Part shown: one piece after another, positions 46,751 to 57,986 of the stretch
How positions within the stretch are numbered: the stretch's first letter is position 1
How the letters are laid out: every line of letters begins with the position of its first letter
Notes under the pieces: model-generated
Database searches by the model: none
Told to the model about the DNA's origin: nothing
What the model saw: the letters and a program-made list of their open reading frames with translations, nothing else
Position numbers and translations under genes: made by a program
Assembly: GCF_947507565.1 (NCBI RefSeq)
Contig: NC_089183.1
Location: 1,240,001 to 1,304,000, forward strand
Source: Oscarella lobularis
Taxonomy: Eukaryota; Porifera; Homoscleromorpha; Homosclerophorida; Oscarellidae
Length of the DNA: 64,000 nt
Direction of reading: 5' to 3'

Positions 46751-49414
46751 CTATCTACTGCCATCTTCGTCGATGCCATGATCGTCCCAGCCGTAGGTGA
46801 GCAAACAGTCGCCGTTTTTCACTCGAGAAATCGCACGCGAAATTTCGAGTTGCGTATCCTTCCTCCACGGTTTCACGACGCCGTCGTGACTGATAACCAG
46901 CTCACCGTCGCGATTCCGATGACCAGTGAGCATGTACGGGTGATCAGCTTGAATAGGGGGACAGTGGCACGCGAGCGCCTTCGACCCGAGATAATAGTGA
47001 CCATTGTGGACACTTGAAGTGCTGGTATTAGCAGCGCTGTAAAGTATTTTCTCCACTTCGCATTCGACCATAGTCGTATTGTCTTCCATTTTCACTACTT
47101 TTTTGACTTGAGCGACAGCAGCAAACGAAGATGTGCAGATTTGCTGATATGTTAGAAAGTCAGTCGGGCAAAAGAAATTCGTGCATGAATTGCAGTTGCT
47201 CTCGTCGGAGCCGTCGACACAGTCCTGCGTCAAGTCGCACACTCTGTAATTGGAAATGCAACGGCACCCGTCACACCTATGTCCATATAGACAGGAATCA
47301 GTGCAGTTTGGAATACAGTATGATGGATTAGACGCTCCTTCTTTTTGAGTGACTGTACCGTTCGGACAGACGAGACACGACGTCTGGCCTGCTTCCGGCT
47401 GATATGAATTCATCGGGCACGGAGTACACGGCACTGTTCCGTTGCTTGAGTACGAGCCCGGTGAACATCTTCTAACGCATTCGTCAGATGATTTTGACCC
47501 CTTCCAGAGGGTTCCAGTTCCATTTGGACACGCTTTGCATTCACTCTGCCCTTGCGCATCTTGATACGTATGAAAGGGACACGGTTCGCACTTTTGTTCA
47601 GTGTAATAGCTTCCTTTGCCGCAGAGAAAGCATCTAGTGCCAATCTGCGTCTGGCCTGGTTTTGGACAAGCAGCCTGCGATTCAATCGCAATCATCGTAT
47701 CCTTGGAATAGAGAGTTGTTTCATTGAGTTCAACGCTCAAAGGTTCTCCAGCCAATGTTGAATTGACTTCCTTTGCAGCTGATGAGACAACGTTTCTAAG
47801 TCCGGCGACAGCGGCTTCGCATGACGCATTGCAGTGTGTGACGTTGACAATGTTCTCGTGTAGACTAGCTTCGATAAGAAAAGCTACGAGAAGAATTGTT
47901 TTTCTAACACCGGTTTCTCGCCTAAATAGTCTTCCATTAGTCTCCGTTGTTTCGCCGCAATTGATGCTTTCTCCGTCAGCAATGCGGATATTAAAGTCGC
48001 TGCAGGGACAACCGAGTCGTGCTGATAATGCCGCTAGCGTGAGACTCTTGATCTTCGCAAGATCCTCTTGCACTAGACTTTTGCACTCGCCGGGATATAC
48101 GAATTCCGTCTCGACAACTGAAAATATTAGCATTGGGTCTGCTGTGATGCACTCCGGAACTGGCTCCTTTCTTCGCTCGTGCGACCAGAGGCCCTTCTCA
48201 CCGCACACATATGGATTATCTGGATCATATGCGAAACCATAGTCTTCGCTGCAGTACACGTTACAGACACGTTGCTCGTTCAAAGTCAGGCAGTTGACCA
48301 AACCGTTGTCAGGAGGAAGGATGTCTGTGCAACCTGCAATTTCGCACCGACGTCCATAGTACTCATTCAAGCAGCTGCAGGTAGAGGGTGCAACACACGT
48401 TCCGCCGTTTTCGCAGCCGTTGTGACACACTGGCTCACTGCAAGTGCTTCCTGTCCAATCCGTCCCTTTGCAAAGACAAGTCTCTGGCGCTGAACAGAGT
48501 CCTCCATTTTTGCAAGTGTTTGAGCAAACTGGCACGCTACAAGCAGCGCCAGTCCATCCGTCTTTGCACGTGCATTGCTCTGGGAAGTCGCACGTACCGT
48601 GCTTGCATCCCCGCGAGCAAATTGGAATGTTGCAAGAAGCACCCGTCCAGCCTTGTTTGCAAACACACTGGTCAGGCTTCAGACATTGACCGTTTGAGCA
48701 TCCCTGCCGGCAGATTGGCTCATTGCATGCTACGCCCTTCCATCCTGAATCACATTGGCATTTATAGTACCACGTAAAGAAAACGCGGATACGGGAGCAG
48801 GCGCCGTGAAGACAACCAGAAGGGCAGCGTTTTGTGCAAGTCCTACCATTGCTATTCAAGTCATAACCAGAATAGCATTCACACTTGAATGCCCCTTGGG
48901 TGTTGATGCATCGCGAATTTGCGTCTGAGCAGTCGTGTGTTCCCACAGAGCATTCATTGACGTCCACGCAGGATGGCACGGCGTGAGACCATCTACCATT
49001 ATTACAGGTAAGACGGCTAGACCCGCGTAAGTTGTAGCCGCGGTTGCAGTTAACGGAGACGGAAGAGCCGTGCTTTGTGCGGGAAGAGCTGCGCCAGCCA
49101 TTGGCAGGCGAATATAACTCTGGACAATTTTTTGGCGGCGGCGGTGGCGGCGGTGGCGGTGGCGGCGGCGGTGGCGGTGGGTTGCAAAAGACTGCGCAAC
49201 AATTAAAAGCATTAGACCGTTACACTCTACAGAACGTACTTGCACACCCGACTGCTACGACTGCAGCTACGCCTATAACGATTCCCCATCCTCTCCTTTT
49301 TCGACTTCTTGCAGCCACAGCTGGCTCATCGTTCTCCAATCTTTCCTTTCGCTCAATAGCTTCCAGGCAGTATACCAAAACAAGAAGCAAACCAATGCAA
49401 ACTTGCAGTTTCAT
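46751..49414 (-). CDS. Secreted sushi-EGF-GCC2/3-LDLa-NTR multidomain protein, copy 1
   Basis: ATG at 49414 with signal peptide (MKLQVCIGLLLVLVYCLEA). Exon 1 is 49414-49240, followed by a 48-nt intron (GTACGTTC...GCGCAG, 49239-49192), then one long exon to the stop at 46751, about 860 residues in all. Order: a proline run (49180-49136); a sushi/CCP domain (NCPELYSPANG...WSHAVPSC); a calcium-binding EGF (VDVNEC); four or five EGF units (CVCKQGWTGASC, CTCKDGWTGAAC); a second sushi-like unit (DILPPDNGLVNC); a region of SEA-like character (LIFSVVETEFVYPGEC); two GCC2/GCC3 cysteine units; an LDL-receptor A module (CDLTQDCVDGSDESNC); and a C-terminal NTR/netrin-like domain (CPTDFLTYQQICTSSFAAVA). 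Likely an extracellular matrix or recognition protein. Paralogue of 52545-55169 in opposite orientation. Confidence 0.85.
49136..49180 (-). repeat. Proline-codon repeat in the secreted protein
   Basis: GGC/GGT repeats on the plus strand read as about 15 proline codons on the coding minus strand; the paralogue has only five or six. Confidence 0.9.
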
Positions 49415-49693
49415 TGCGATGTGAGTCTACTGCATGCGGCGCCGCGACTGAATGAATAGGCATTGTAATAAGCATTGCTCTTATAGAGGCAAACGCGACG
49501 CGGATAAACGAGACAATCTGATGGGCGGTTACTACGCATATAGCTTCTAGTGCTATTAGTCTCGCTGACTCTACACTGCAATGCATACTACGGAAAAATA
49601 GGCCAACCGTCAGTGCAGTGCTTAAACGGGCTAACAACAGAGGTAGCCTTATTTTGAATGGTATAAACCTAAGAACTTCTCGAAGACCGGATA
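49415..49693. promoter_or_regulatory. Left part of the head-to-head promoter region
   Basis: Upstream region of the minus-strand secreted gene, cut off at 49693 by the Tigger insertion, which sits between the two divergent paralogues. Confidence 0.5.
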
Positions 49694-51724
49694 CAGTCGG
49701 ACCTCGTTAATCCGGTATCTTTTGTCAAAGAAGTTTTTGCCGGATTAGAGAGGGTGCCGGTTTAGTGAAATTTTTATTTGAAACGTTGCATGTTTATTAG
49801 ATTAGCTACTGTAACGTCATAGTTAGTCAACAGAGAAGTAAGATGTAATTTTGGTTTGAACCTGAGGAGAAAATCGCCGAACTTCAGCAACTCGTCTAAA
49901 GAGCATCTTCGCGCAGTCGTAATCCTTCTCATTAAAGCCAGGGTGCTCTTCAATGCAAAAAAGAACATCTTCTAGTGCTTTTCTAGCGTCACACAGAGTC
50001 ACATGTCGCAAGAGATCGCTGCCGCCTTCGGGTTCGTCGTCGCTTTCGTCGATTTCGGTCGGCTGAATAACATTTAGAATGAAGTCGTCGGTAACTTCTT
50101 CTGTAGTGGCAACATCATCGTCTAGCGCTAAGAATTCTTCAGCACTAAGCATTGTTTCGTTTACAGGCGAAAATTCTTCAATAGCTTTTTGCAAATCTTC
50201 AATACCACAAGTAGGGTCATCGTCATCTTCGCCATGCTCGGGCTCATCATCGGATGCTTGTGGAATTATTCCTGTGTGACGGAAGCAGTTGGCTATTGTT
50301 GAAGCCTTTACAGACTGCCAGGCGCTCCTAGTAAAATATATTGCTTGCTTCACGTTTATCCTAGAAAATTCCTTGCCGTCGTCAATTTCGTCAATGTAGT
50401 GCCTGGTACAGAAATAAAAGATTACCGGTATTCAGTGTCTTGAGAAAGACTTTGTAAACCAGTTACCTCATTAGCATTGTCTTGTAGTGAACTTTAAAAT
50501 TCTGAATTATTCCAGCATCCAACGGCTGCAGATGAGACGTTGTTGCAGGCGGAAGGAATTCTAGTGTTGTATTGCTTAGTGAGATATCCTTGTAACTATG
50601 ACTTGAAGCGTTGTCTAAAAGAAGCAAAACGTTGCGATTTTTGGCTTTCATTTGGCGGTCAAATTCAAGAAGAAAGTCGCGAAAAAGGAGAGCCGTCATC
50701 CAAGCTTTCTTGTTGTGACGGTAAGTGACAAGTTTTTGAACATCAAACTTAGAAGGAAAACAACGCGGTTTTGCAGATTTTCCGATAACGAATGGTTTCA
50801 ATTTGTGTGATCCGTCAGCATTAGTACATAAGGCAATAGTGATTCGGTCTTTGCATCTTTTAGTGCCGTGAACCGGCCCAATAGCTAGGGTCTTATTCGG
50901 TTCCAAACGATAAAACAAACCCGTTTCATCAAAATTGTAAACATCACTAGGATGATAGTGGCGTACTATCTCTCGCAAATGTTCTCTTCCCTTTTCAACA
51001 CGCTGCGTGTCGACTCCTCCTGCTTCCCCGTGACGCACCTGCATTTTAATCCCGTAGCGCTTTTTGAATTTTTCTAACCACCCTCTTGAATAGCAAAAAT
51101 CATTAGGTAAATTAAGCTCTCTTCCAAAACACTTGGCCTTTTCACGAAGAATTTCGTCACTAATGGGAACACGACGGGATTCCTTATCAGAAAACCACAT
51201 GAAAAGCGCCTTTTCCATGTCTTCATGCTTTGCAGCACGAAGTCGCTTTGAGGAAGGCTCTGACGTCAAGCTAGCTACGGACAGCCACTTATCTTTTTCA
51301 CGAAGGATGTCTCCCACTGTTGATCTCCCTATTTTGAAGCCGTGACGACGTCCAATCTCCGCCGCAACGTACTCCTGTGACTTTCCTGGATGATCTTCTT
51401 TGAATTGGCAAATTTCCTTTTTCACAGAGAAGGAGACATCCGTTCGCGATCGCTTCCTTTGGCGTACAGAAGACATCACCCGTTAAACACGTTCTGTGCA
51501 CGTGGCCTGCTAACGCGCGCAGACAATAAAAAAAGCAGCCGGATTAACAAAGCTGTAAGCAGAGGATATTCACCGTTTTGAGCTACAAAAATGCCGCCGG
51601 AGACGGAACGCGAAGGCCGGATTAGAGCATGCAAAATGTAAAGAAAACCGTTCGTTTCTTTTAGAACCTTGCCGGATACTGAAGATGCCGGATTAGTGAA
51701 GACCGGATTAACGAGGTCCGACTG
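49694..51724 (-). mobile_element. Tigger/pogo-type DNA transposon, 2031 bp, looks complete
   Basis: Terminal inverted repeats of 23 bp identical at both ends (beginning CAGTCGGACCTCG), flanked on each side by TA (49692-49693 and 51725-51726), the TA target duplication of the Tc1/mariner-pogo group. Subterminal GCCGGATTAG words are also repeated. The interior encodes one transposase on the minus strand with a single intron. Confidence 0.93.
49823..51476 (-). CDS. Tigger/pogo transposase (CENP-B HTH and DDE_1), apparently intact
   Basis: ATG at 51476. Exon 1 runs to 50464, then a short intron with donor AG|GTAACTGG and acceptor TTCTGTACCAG keeps frame (LMR-HYIDEI); exon 2 ends at 49823. About 515 residues. 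The N-terminus has the pogo-type helix-turn-helix (SFSVKKEICQFKEDHPGKSQ) and a second CENP-B/Tc5 helix-turn-helix (ISDEILREKAKCFG, followed by WLEKFKKRYGI). The catalytic core has the acid residues in YNFDETGLFY, LLLLDNASSHS and LQPLDAGIIQ. The acidic C-terminus is typical of Tigger proteins. No stop or frame change is seen, so the element may be active or only recently silenced. Confidence 0.9.
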
Positions 51725-52544
51725 TACAAATACGGTATATGCAGTAGCAGGAGTAAACTAATTAGGTGACTGAAATATATTTGTCTCGTGGCTCTTAGTT
51801 TAGACTTCAGTGAAACTAGATGTTCTACGTCTAGTATAACTATAACGTCCTGCTCTTAGGAAAACACACAAGACGTTGCCCCTTGCAGAGCTAGAATGAA
51901 CACTTACCATGCGCAGAGTATCCTTGCAGGAATTGCAGGTGCTCTCGTTGGCGCCGTCGGCGCAGTCCGGCGTCAGGAATTGCAGTTGCTCTCGTTGGCG
52001 CCGTCGGCGCAGTCCTGCGTCAGGTTTCATGCCCTGAAGACGAAAATAGAACGATCAGGAAGCCTGCACATCTTTATTCGCTTCCGCAGCCGATGGCAAA
52101 AGAGAAGTAAAAATAGGACACAAAACAACTATGTTTGAATTCGAGGTAAAAACAATTCATGCCTTCCTCCGCGTCGCCTTCTGTAATATATATTTTGCGC
52201 TCCTGATTGCTTTGGGACGGATTTTCCTTCTAGAAAGGAAGAAGAAAGGCCATACAGTTTCGGTTACTGTCTCGTCTCATCGTTTTCCTTCCGCGCAGGA
52301 CGTGATCGTCTGGTGCATTTCTTATTTTCTCTTGAATAGGTACACTACCAAGAAAGTCTGAGACTCCGACGCAAGAGACACGAGATATCATGCAGGGGCA
52401 TCATGAACCTCTTCGGGGCATGGGTAATGTACAGCAAGCGCAATAGACCATGCAGTTGCCAGACAGTCTTTCGTCCCGCTGACTTCCTGCGCTGTACATC
52501 ATAAATTGCAAGGTTGACTCGCGACCATGCATCCGTGTAGTGCA
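51725..52544. promoter_or_regulatory. Right part of the head-to-head promoter region
   Basis: Upstream region of the plus-strand secreted gene. It also contains the LDLa-like scrap at 51800-52030. No clear TATA box is seen before the ATG at 52545. Confidence 0.45.
51800..52030 (-). pseudogene. Scrap of a third paralogue: duplicated LDLa exon piece
   Basis: On the minus strand a stretch of about 55 bp encoding LTQDCADGANESNCNS is present twice in tandem (near 51960-52025 and 51910-51965). It matches the LDLa module of the flanking genes (LTQDCVDGSDESNC). The second copy runs into a donor-like ATG|GTAAGTG near 51908. The two copies are not joined in one frame with other modules. Best read as a leftover of a third family member or a templated insertion. 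Confidence 0.65.
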
Positions 52545-55169
52545 ATGAAACTGTCTGTGTGCGTTGGCTTGCTCCTTGTTGCCGTGTACTGTGCTGCTAC
52601 ACTCGAGCACGATAAAAGTACAGAAAATTCAAATCAATCTGCTGTTCTAGCAAAAAGTCGAAGAAAGAGAGTACTTGGCATTGTTGCTGCAGTTTGGGTT
52701 GCTTGTGCTGGTGGGTTTACTTTAATTCTGTTTTTATTAAAAGCCGGGTGGCCGCTACTGATTTCTTTTGCATGTGCAGCCGGAGTCATTTGCAAATCTA
52801 AGTCGAATCCGGCTCCGCCTCCGCCACCAAGAAACTGCGCCAAGTTACATACGCCTCACAATGGAAAACTTAGCTCTTCAAACAAAGATCACGGCGAAAC
52901 TGTATTGATTTCCTGCGATAGAAATTACATGTTACCAAAAGGAGCAAGCAGAAGTCTCAAGTGCAATGATGGTGCCTGGTCTCACGCTGTGCCAACATGT
53001 GTTGACATAGACGAATGCGCGTCTACGTCGAAACCGCACGGTTGCTCTCACAGATGTATCAATTCCGACGGAGGATTTCGATGCGAATGCAGGTTAGGTT
53101 ATGACCTGTACAATAACGGCAAGTCGTGCGCAAAAAAGTGCCCAAATGGATGTTCGTCTCACGGGTTTTGCAATCAGAAAAAAGCTCCTAGTGGCTCTGC
53201 TCCGCCTGAATACGAATGCAAATGCAGCCCAAAGTGGAAAGGCGATAAATGCGATATAGCGATCTGCAGCCCGGAGTGTTTAAACGGTCAATGTGTCAGT
53301 CCAGACCAATGTTTCTGTAATCTCGGCTGGGTAGGTACTTCTTGTGAAACAGCTATTTGTTCTCGTGGATGTATGCACGGTTCGTGCGACAAACCTGAAA
53401 CCTGCACATGCAACAGCGGTTGGCAAGGGCCAACTTGCAACGTGCCTGTTTGCACGAAGGCGTGCGAAAACGAAGGGGTCTGTACAGCGCCGGACACGTG
53501 TCTCTGCAGAGGAACCGAGTGGAAAGGAGACACCTGCAGCGAGCCGGTGTGTCAAAACGGTTGCGAGAACGGAGGAACGTGCGTCGCACCTTCCAAATGT
53601 GACTGCTTGGATGGCTATTCAGGACGTCGGTGTGAAATCACCAGCTGCACAGACATGTCTCCTCCTAATGATGGTCTCGTCAGTTGCATGACGTTCAACA
53701 AGCAGCGGGTCTGTAACGTTTACTGTAACGAAGCGTATGGCTTTAGCTATGATCCAGACAATCCGTTTGTATGCGGTGAAGACGGGGAATGGTCTCACGA
53801 AAAACGGCAGCTTCCGGTTCCGGAATGCCTCGAAGCAGATCCACTAGGAATCATTGCAGTGGTTGAAACTAAATTTGAATATCCTGGAGACTGCGACAGC
53901 TTGTCCCCAGAAGAAAAATCGAAAATTTCCGGTCTTGCTCTTCAGGCTTTGAGAGACGAGTTTTGTCCCTGCAAAGATTTTACTATCAGCAACTTCGACG
54001 AAGTTGAGTGCGGGAGAATAAGCAAACGAGATATCAGAGCTACGAAAGTAGATATAGTCATCAAATTTCGTGTCGAAGCTTCAGCCCATTCAAGAAGGAT
54101 TCTGAATACAAAATACTGCAATGTCACTTGCAGGACTGCCGCAGGGAGACTTGTAGGCGCTGTGCGTGCCGCTGCAAAACAACTTGTTAAAACAGTCGAA
54201 GATAATCCGATCCGCGTCGAAATCAATGAAAAATCTCTTTCTTCAAAAAGTGCGACTGCGAGCAGAGTTCAGGTTAGCTGCGGCAATCCCGGTCAGGTAA
54301 AGATCGGCACCCGATGTATTGTGTGCGGCAAGGGAAACCGAATCCGCGGAGGAAAATGCGAACCATGTCCTATGCACACATATCAAGGTGCAGAAGGACA
54401 GAGCGAATGCATCGCTTGTCCAACAGGAACGGTGACTCTCTCGAAAGGCTCAAAGTCGCTGAACCAATGTTTTCGACTATGTCAAGTTGGTACGTATTCT
54501 TACAATGGCACGCAACCTTGCACTCCATGCCCCATGCATTCATACCAGCCGGAAGCAGGGCAGGTATCGTGCCTTGCATGTCCAAATGGTACAATAACTA
54601 GAACAAAAGGAGCATCTGATGAGTCAATGTGCGTTCCCGACTGCACTAATAGCTGTCTTTACGGACACACATGCGATGGGTGCCGATGCATTTCAGACTA
54701 CAAGGTGTGCGATTTGACGCAGGATTGCGTCGACGGCTCTGACGAAAGAAATTGCGAATCGTGCGAAGGCTTCTTCTGTCCTGTCGACTATCTCGTATAT
54801 CAGCGCATTTGCACATCTTCATTTGCTGCAGTGGCGGAAATCAAACAAGTAGTTAAAATGGGAGATGAGACGACAATGATGGAATGCGATGTGAAAGAAG
54901 TTCTCTATAGCGACAATAGCACAAACGCTACGAGTGTAAACAGCGGTCATTTTTATCTCGGATCTAAGGCGGTAGCATGTGACTGTCCTTCTATTCAAGC
55001 CGGCCGCCAATACATGTTCACTGGTCATAGGAATCGGGACGGTGGGCTCGTGGTCAGCCACGACGGCATTTTTAAGCCGTGGAGAGAAGACACTCAACCG
55101 GAAATTTCTGCGGCAATTTCTCTGGTGAAGAATGGGAACTGTTCGCTTACTTACGGCTGGGACGAATGA
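52545..55169 (+). CDS. Secreted sushi-EGF-GCC2/3-LDLa-NTR multidomain protein, copy 2
   Basis: Open from 52527 to 55169. The ATG at 52545 aligns with copy 1's start (MKLSVCVGLLLVAVYC, signal peptide). A 69-nt stretch, 52711-52779, has GTGGGT...TTTTGCATGTGCAG ends and sits where copy 1 has its 48-nt intron; removing it gives VACA-AGVICKS, matching copy 1. It is a multiple of three without stops, so the unspliced frame is also open. Modules in order: five or six prolines, sushi (WSHAVPTC), cb-EGF (VDIDEC), EGF repeats, second sushi-like unit (PPNDGLVSC), SEA-like region, GCC2/GCC3 units, LDLa (CDLTQDCVDGSDERNC) and NTR (CPVDYLVYQRICTSSFAAVA). About 855 residues when spliced. Likely extracellular. 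Confidence 0.87.
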   Translation: MKLSVCVGLLLVAVYCAATLEHDKSTENSNQSAVLAKSRRKRVLGIVAAVWVACAGGFTLILFLLKAGWPLLISFACAAGVICKSKSNPAPPPPPRNCAKLHTPHNGKLSSSNKDHGETVLISCDRNYMLPKGASRSLKCNDGAWSHAVPTCVDIDECASTSKPHGCSHRCINSDGGFRCECRLGYDLYNNGKSCAKKCPNGCSSHGFCNQKKAPSGSAPPEYECKCSPKWKGDKCDIAICSPECLNGQCVSPDQCFCNLGWVGTSCETAICSRGCMHGSCDKPETCTCNSGWQGPTCNVPVCTKACENEGVCTAPDTCLCRGTEWKGDTCSEPVCQNGCENGGTCVAPSKCDCLDGYSGRRCEITSCTDMSPPNDGLVSCMTFNKQRVCNVYCNEAYGFSYDPDNPFVCGEDGEWSHEKRQLPVPECLEADPLGIIAVVETKFEYPGDCDSLSPEEKSKISGLALQALRDEFCPCKDFTISNFDEVECGRISKRDIRATKVDIVIKFRVEASAHSRRILNTKYCNVTCRTAAGRLVGAVRAAAKQLVKTVEDNPIRVEINEKSLSSKSATASRVQVSCGNPGQVKIGTRCIVCGKGNRIRGGKCEPCPMHTYQGAEGQSECIACPTGTVTLSKGSKSLNQCFRLCQVGTYSYNGTQPCTPCPMHSYQPEAGQVSCLACPNGTITRTKGASDESMCVPDCTNSCLYGHTCDGCRCISDYKVCDLTQDCVDGSDERNCESCEGFFCPVDYLVYQRICTSSFAAVAEIKQVVKMGDETTMMECDVKEVLYSDNSTNATSVNSGHFYLGSKAVACDCPSIQAGRQYMFTGHRNRDGGLVVSHDGIFKPWREDTQPEISAAISLVKNGNCSLTYGWDE

Positions 55170-57986
55170 AGAGAAGACGGCTGAAATTGACAAAAAAAAC
55201 TCTAGCGCTCTTTCGCTGGAATCTTTTTTCTTCAAAACCATTTCTCGTACGAATAGATTCATTGGACTTTACTTCTCTTACTTTGAATAGCAGTCAGCTA
55301 CTCGAGGAGATCAAAGGAGGTTCTAGAGACCCTTTCCCGTCGTAATATTAATTAACCATCACCGAGGGTCTGCAGAGTCTCCATCTTGACTGAGAATAGA
55401 GGCAAGGACCGCTCGCGCGTTCCTCCTCCCCAGTAGAGATTTGAAGCATTGGTTGATGTCATAGAAACAGAGTAAACTTCACACCGTAATTCTGTAGCGA
55501 ATAATGGCCAATGCCCACGAACTGTCCGGGCTCAGACGTGCCTGGCCTGGCATCAAATTTAAGTTTGAACACGCTAAACAGGATTTTTTCTGCTGCTCAA
55601 ACTCTTTTTTTGTCCAATTCCATCACTACGCGAAAGGGGCGAAAGAGGCCTCTTTCGATGAATCTACCACCATGAACTTACTGTATAGAGCTATCTACCA
55701 ATCTGCTGCTAACCAGTACCTATAGTACAGCTCGCGTTTGAAGCATCGCAACTGCTAATTTGTCTGAGGAATTGTTCGCGTGCTTGAAGATGGAGTATCG
55801 GGCACCAGCCTCAGGCTAATTCTTTCGTTTTCCGCTTTCTATTCTTTAGTTTGTGACACGAGCACCGCGTTTGGGCAGGCGAAAAAGTAACGCCAACGCA
55901 CCGTTATAACGCTCGGCGCGTTCGCGTGTACGTATCTGCAGCATAGATAGAAGAAGCCTGCAGCATCCAGCCAAAACCTCGCAGCGAAATGTACGGGACT
56001 CCCGTTTCTAAACACACGTGATAGACTTTTATGGCCTTTTCTAGAGCGACGAAGAGTTTCTTTGTCCAAGCAGCCGTATCAGGCCGTTAATCGTGCTGTG
56101 AAGATTAGGTTCTTCGAGTTTTTCGAAGAATCGGGGTTCCTTTCGGGAAAAAGGGACGTTTTGATTCATCGCTTTGCTTGATTGGCTCAAATCTAGCTCG
56201 GGTGAGTACGTAGTGAAACTAGAACTAGTACCAATGCAGCAGAACTCTTTGCGAGATTCATAATCAAACCGTTCAACGATACGCTTTGTTTGCGTTTGCA
56301 GAAATCGGGGTCTCTTTGAGGAAAGTCGACATTTCTGAGTCTGTAAGTGTCAGCGGCTTTTTTTAGACGATTCTTGACTGAATTTGTTAGTCGAAATGTC
56401 TCTCCGATACCTGTGTTGCGCTATCGATCGTCTACCCAACCGCCCATGGCCAAATTGAAAACTTTTCTCAAGTGGTCTTAGACAAGTAGCCGAAGACGAC
56501 TGAGTCGGCAGTCAATAGAAAAACTGAAAAAAGAGGATAAAGGAGACGAGAAGGAAGGAAAATTTGGGCTGTTGAAGCTTCTAGCAAATTCCAGAAGAAA
56601 GGCGAAGAAAGAAAGAAAAGTGGAATAGGACCAAAGGATGTTCTAGGTCCACGAGGAGACGGAACAGACAGGTACAAGTAGACTATGCGCTCCTTGAACA
56701 ATACACTATGACCAAGGACCACAAAGGAGTTGTTACTTCCTACTTTCCTAGATCTATTGAGGATATGCCAGCTTCTCTTTCAACTTAGGTACGCTAGAGT
56801 TTCATTTACCGTATATGTTATGAGGGCAATACGCCTTCATCTTATGGACTTCTCCTAAAGAAACCTCTCACTGAGGGAGCAGCACATCTCCTTAATAATC
56901 ATGTTATTTTAGCTGTCACTGCCTTTGATCTGAATTTGATCTAATCTAATCTAGACTGCTGTCGCTTGTACCATGCAGAGAGTTTCTGTCAGTCTGAACA
57001 AAAAAGGTCTTGCGCAGCAGCCACTGACTCTTCCTTATTAGTGAATATGGCTTGGTATATGTAGACTAGGTTTTTCTCCTCTAACGTCTCGGTCAATCAG
57101 CCCCCATACAATACCACGTTGCAAGCACCGAAGTTAATCGACGTAGGGCCCGGATAGCACTTCGATGTGAGGGACCGCTTGAGAAGTCACTCGACTTTGT
57201 CCTTCTCTCGAAATTTTCTTTTAGCTCACCACTCATTTCATGCGACTACAGCTTTTGTCTCTAATCATCAAATAATTCTACGTCAATAGTCCGAATACCG
57301 TTGCCTGTCATTGAAAATGGCGGCGACACTTTATTATAGGCGACCGCTGGTGGTCTGCTGGAGTCTAACGTTAATATTTCCTACCGCTCGCCGCTAAGAA
57401 TGTAGGCCAAATGACAGTGATCTAGACATTCTACCAACTGGTTGTTTTCTAAACCAGACGGCCAGATGCTAATAACGTCGGTACGTTTGATAATGTTTAT
57501 GCCTATGAGTCTTCTTCATCTGAAGATTTAAAATCGTATCTTAAAGTTCCTAAATAATTTTTGGTTAGCGCGTTGTATTCTTCGTCAGAGCTAGTAGATG
57601 AAGAGGTTTCGAGAGCGCTGATCTCTTCTTTACGTCTCTCTGCAAAAGCTTGTCGTTTATAAATTTGACGCATTAGCAGCTTTTCTAACCTTTTTCACTT
57701 ATAATCTTGCCCTTGATTTCTGGATGTTGTTTCTCAAGGAAATCTTGATTAATTAAAAGCAAGCGTTTTGATTGCCTTATTAGTGCAGCAGTAAAAACTT
57801 ACCTAAAGCTGTCTCAACTAACGATTTTGTTCGCCTAAAGTTTTTATCTAGTTTAGAAAGGCTATGTCACTTTTAACGCTTCAAATCGGCGGAAGTCTCT
57901 CGCTAATATTTTCTCACCTAATGCGAACTGTTTAACTTTCTTCACCGTCCGAATTATTTTTTCTTCAGCTTCTAAGCCTAAAAGTT
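55170..57986. other. Intergenic, 2.8 kb, no gene resolved
   Basis: Only short frames (the longest, 55839-56069 minus and 56468-56722 minus, have no domain or splice support). This is the longest gene-free stretch in the window. The short TCGAAGAATCGGGG/AGAAATCGGGG words near 56115 and 56300 recur loosely. Nothing else is recognised. Confidence 0.45.

Noticed and set aside
48388-48777. Long plus-strand frames over the secreted-protein gene (also 47724-48242 and 49044-49424)
   Set aside because: They are antisense shadows of a cysteine-rich coding exon; no splice signals or domains of their own.
52711-52779. Second transmembrane segment in secreted protein copy 2
   Set aside because: It coincides with an intron-like stretch at the same place as copy 1's intron; treated as an intron unless retained.
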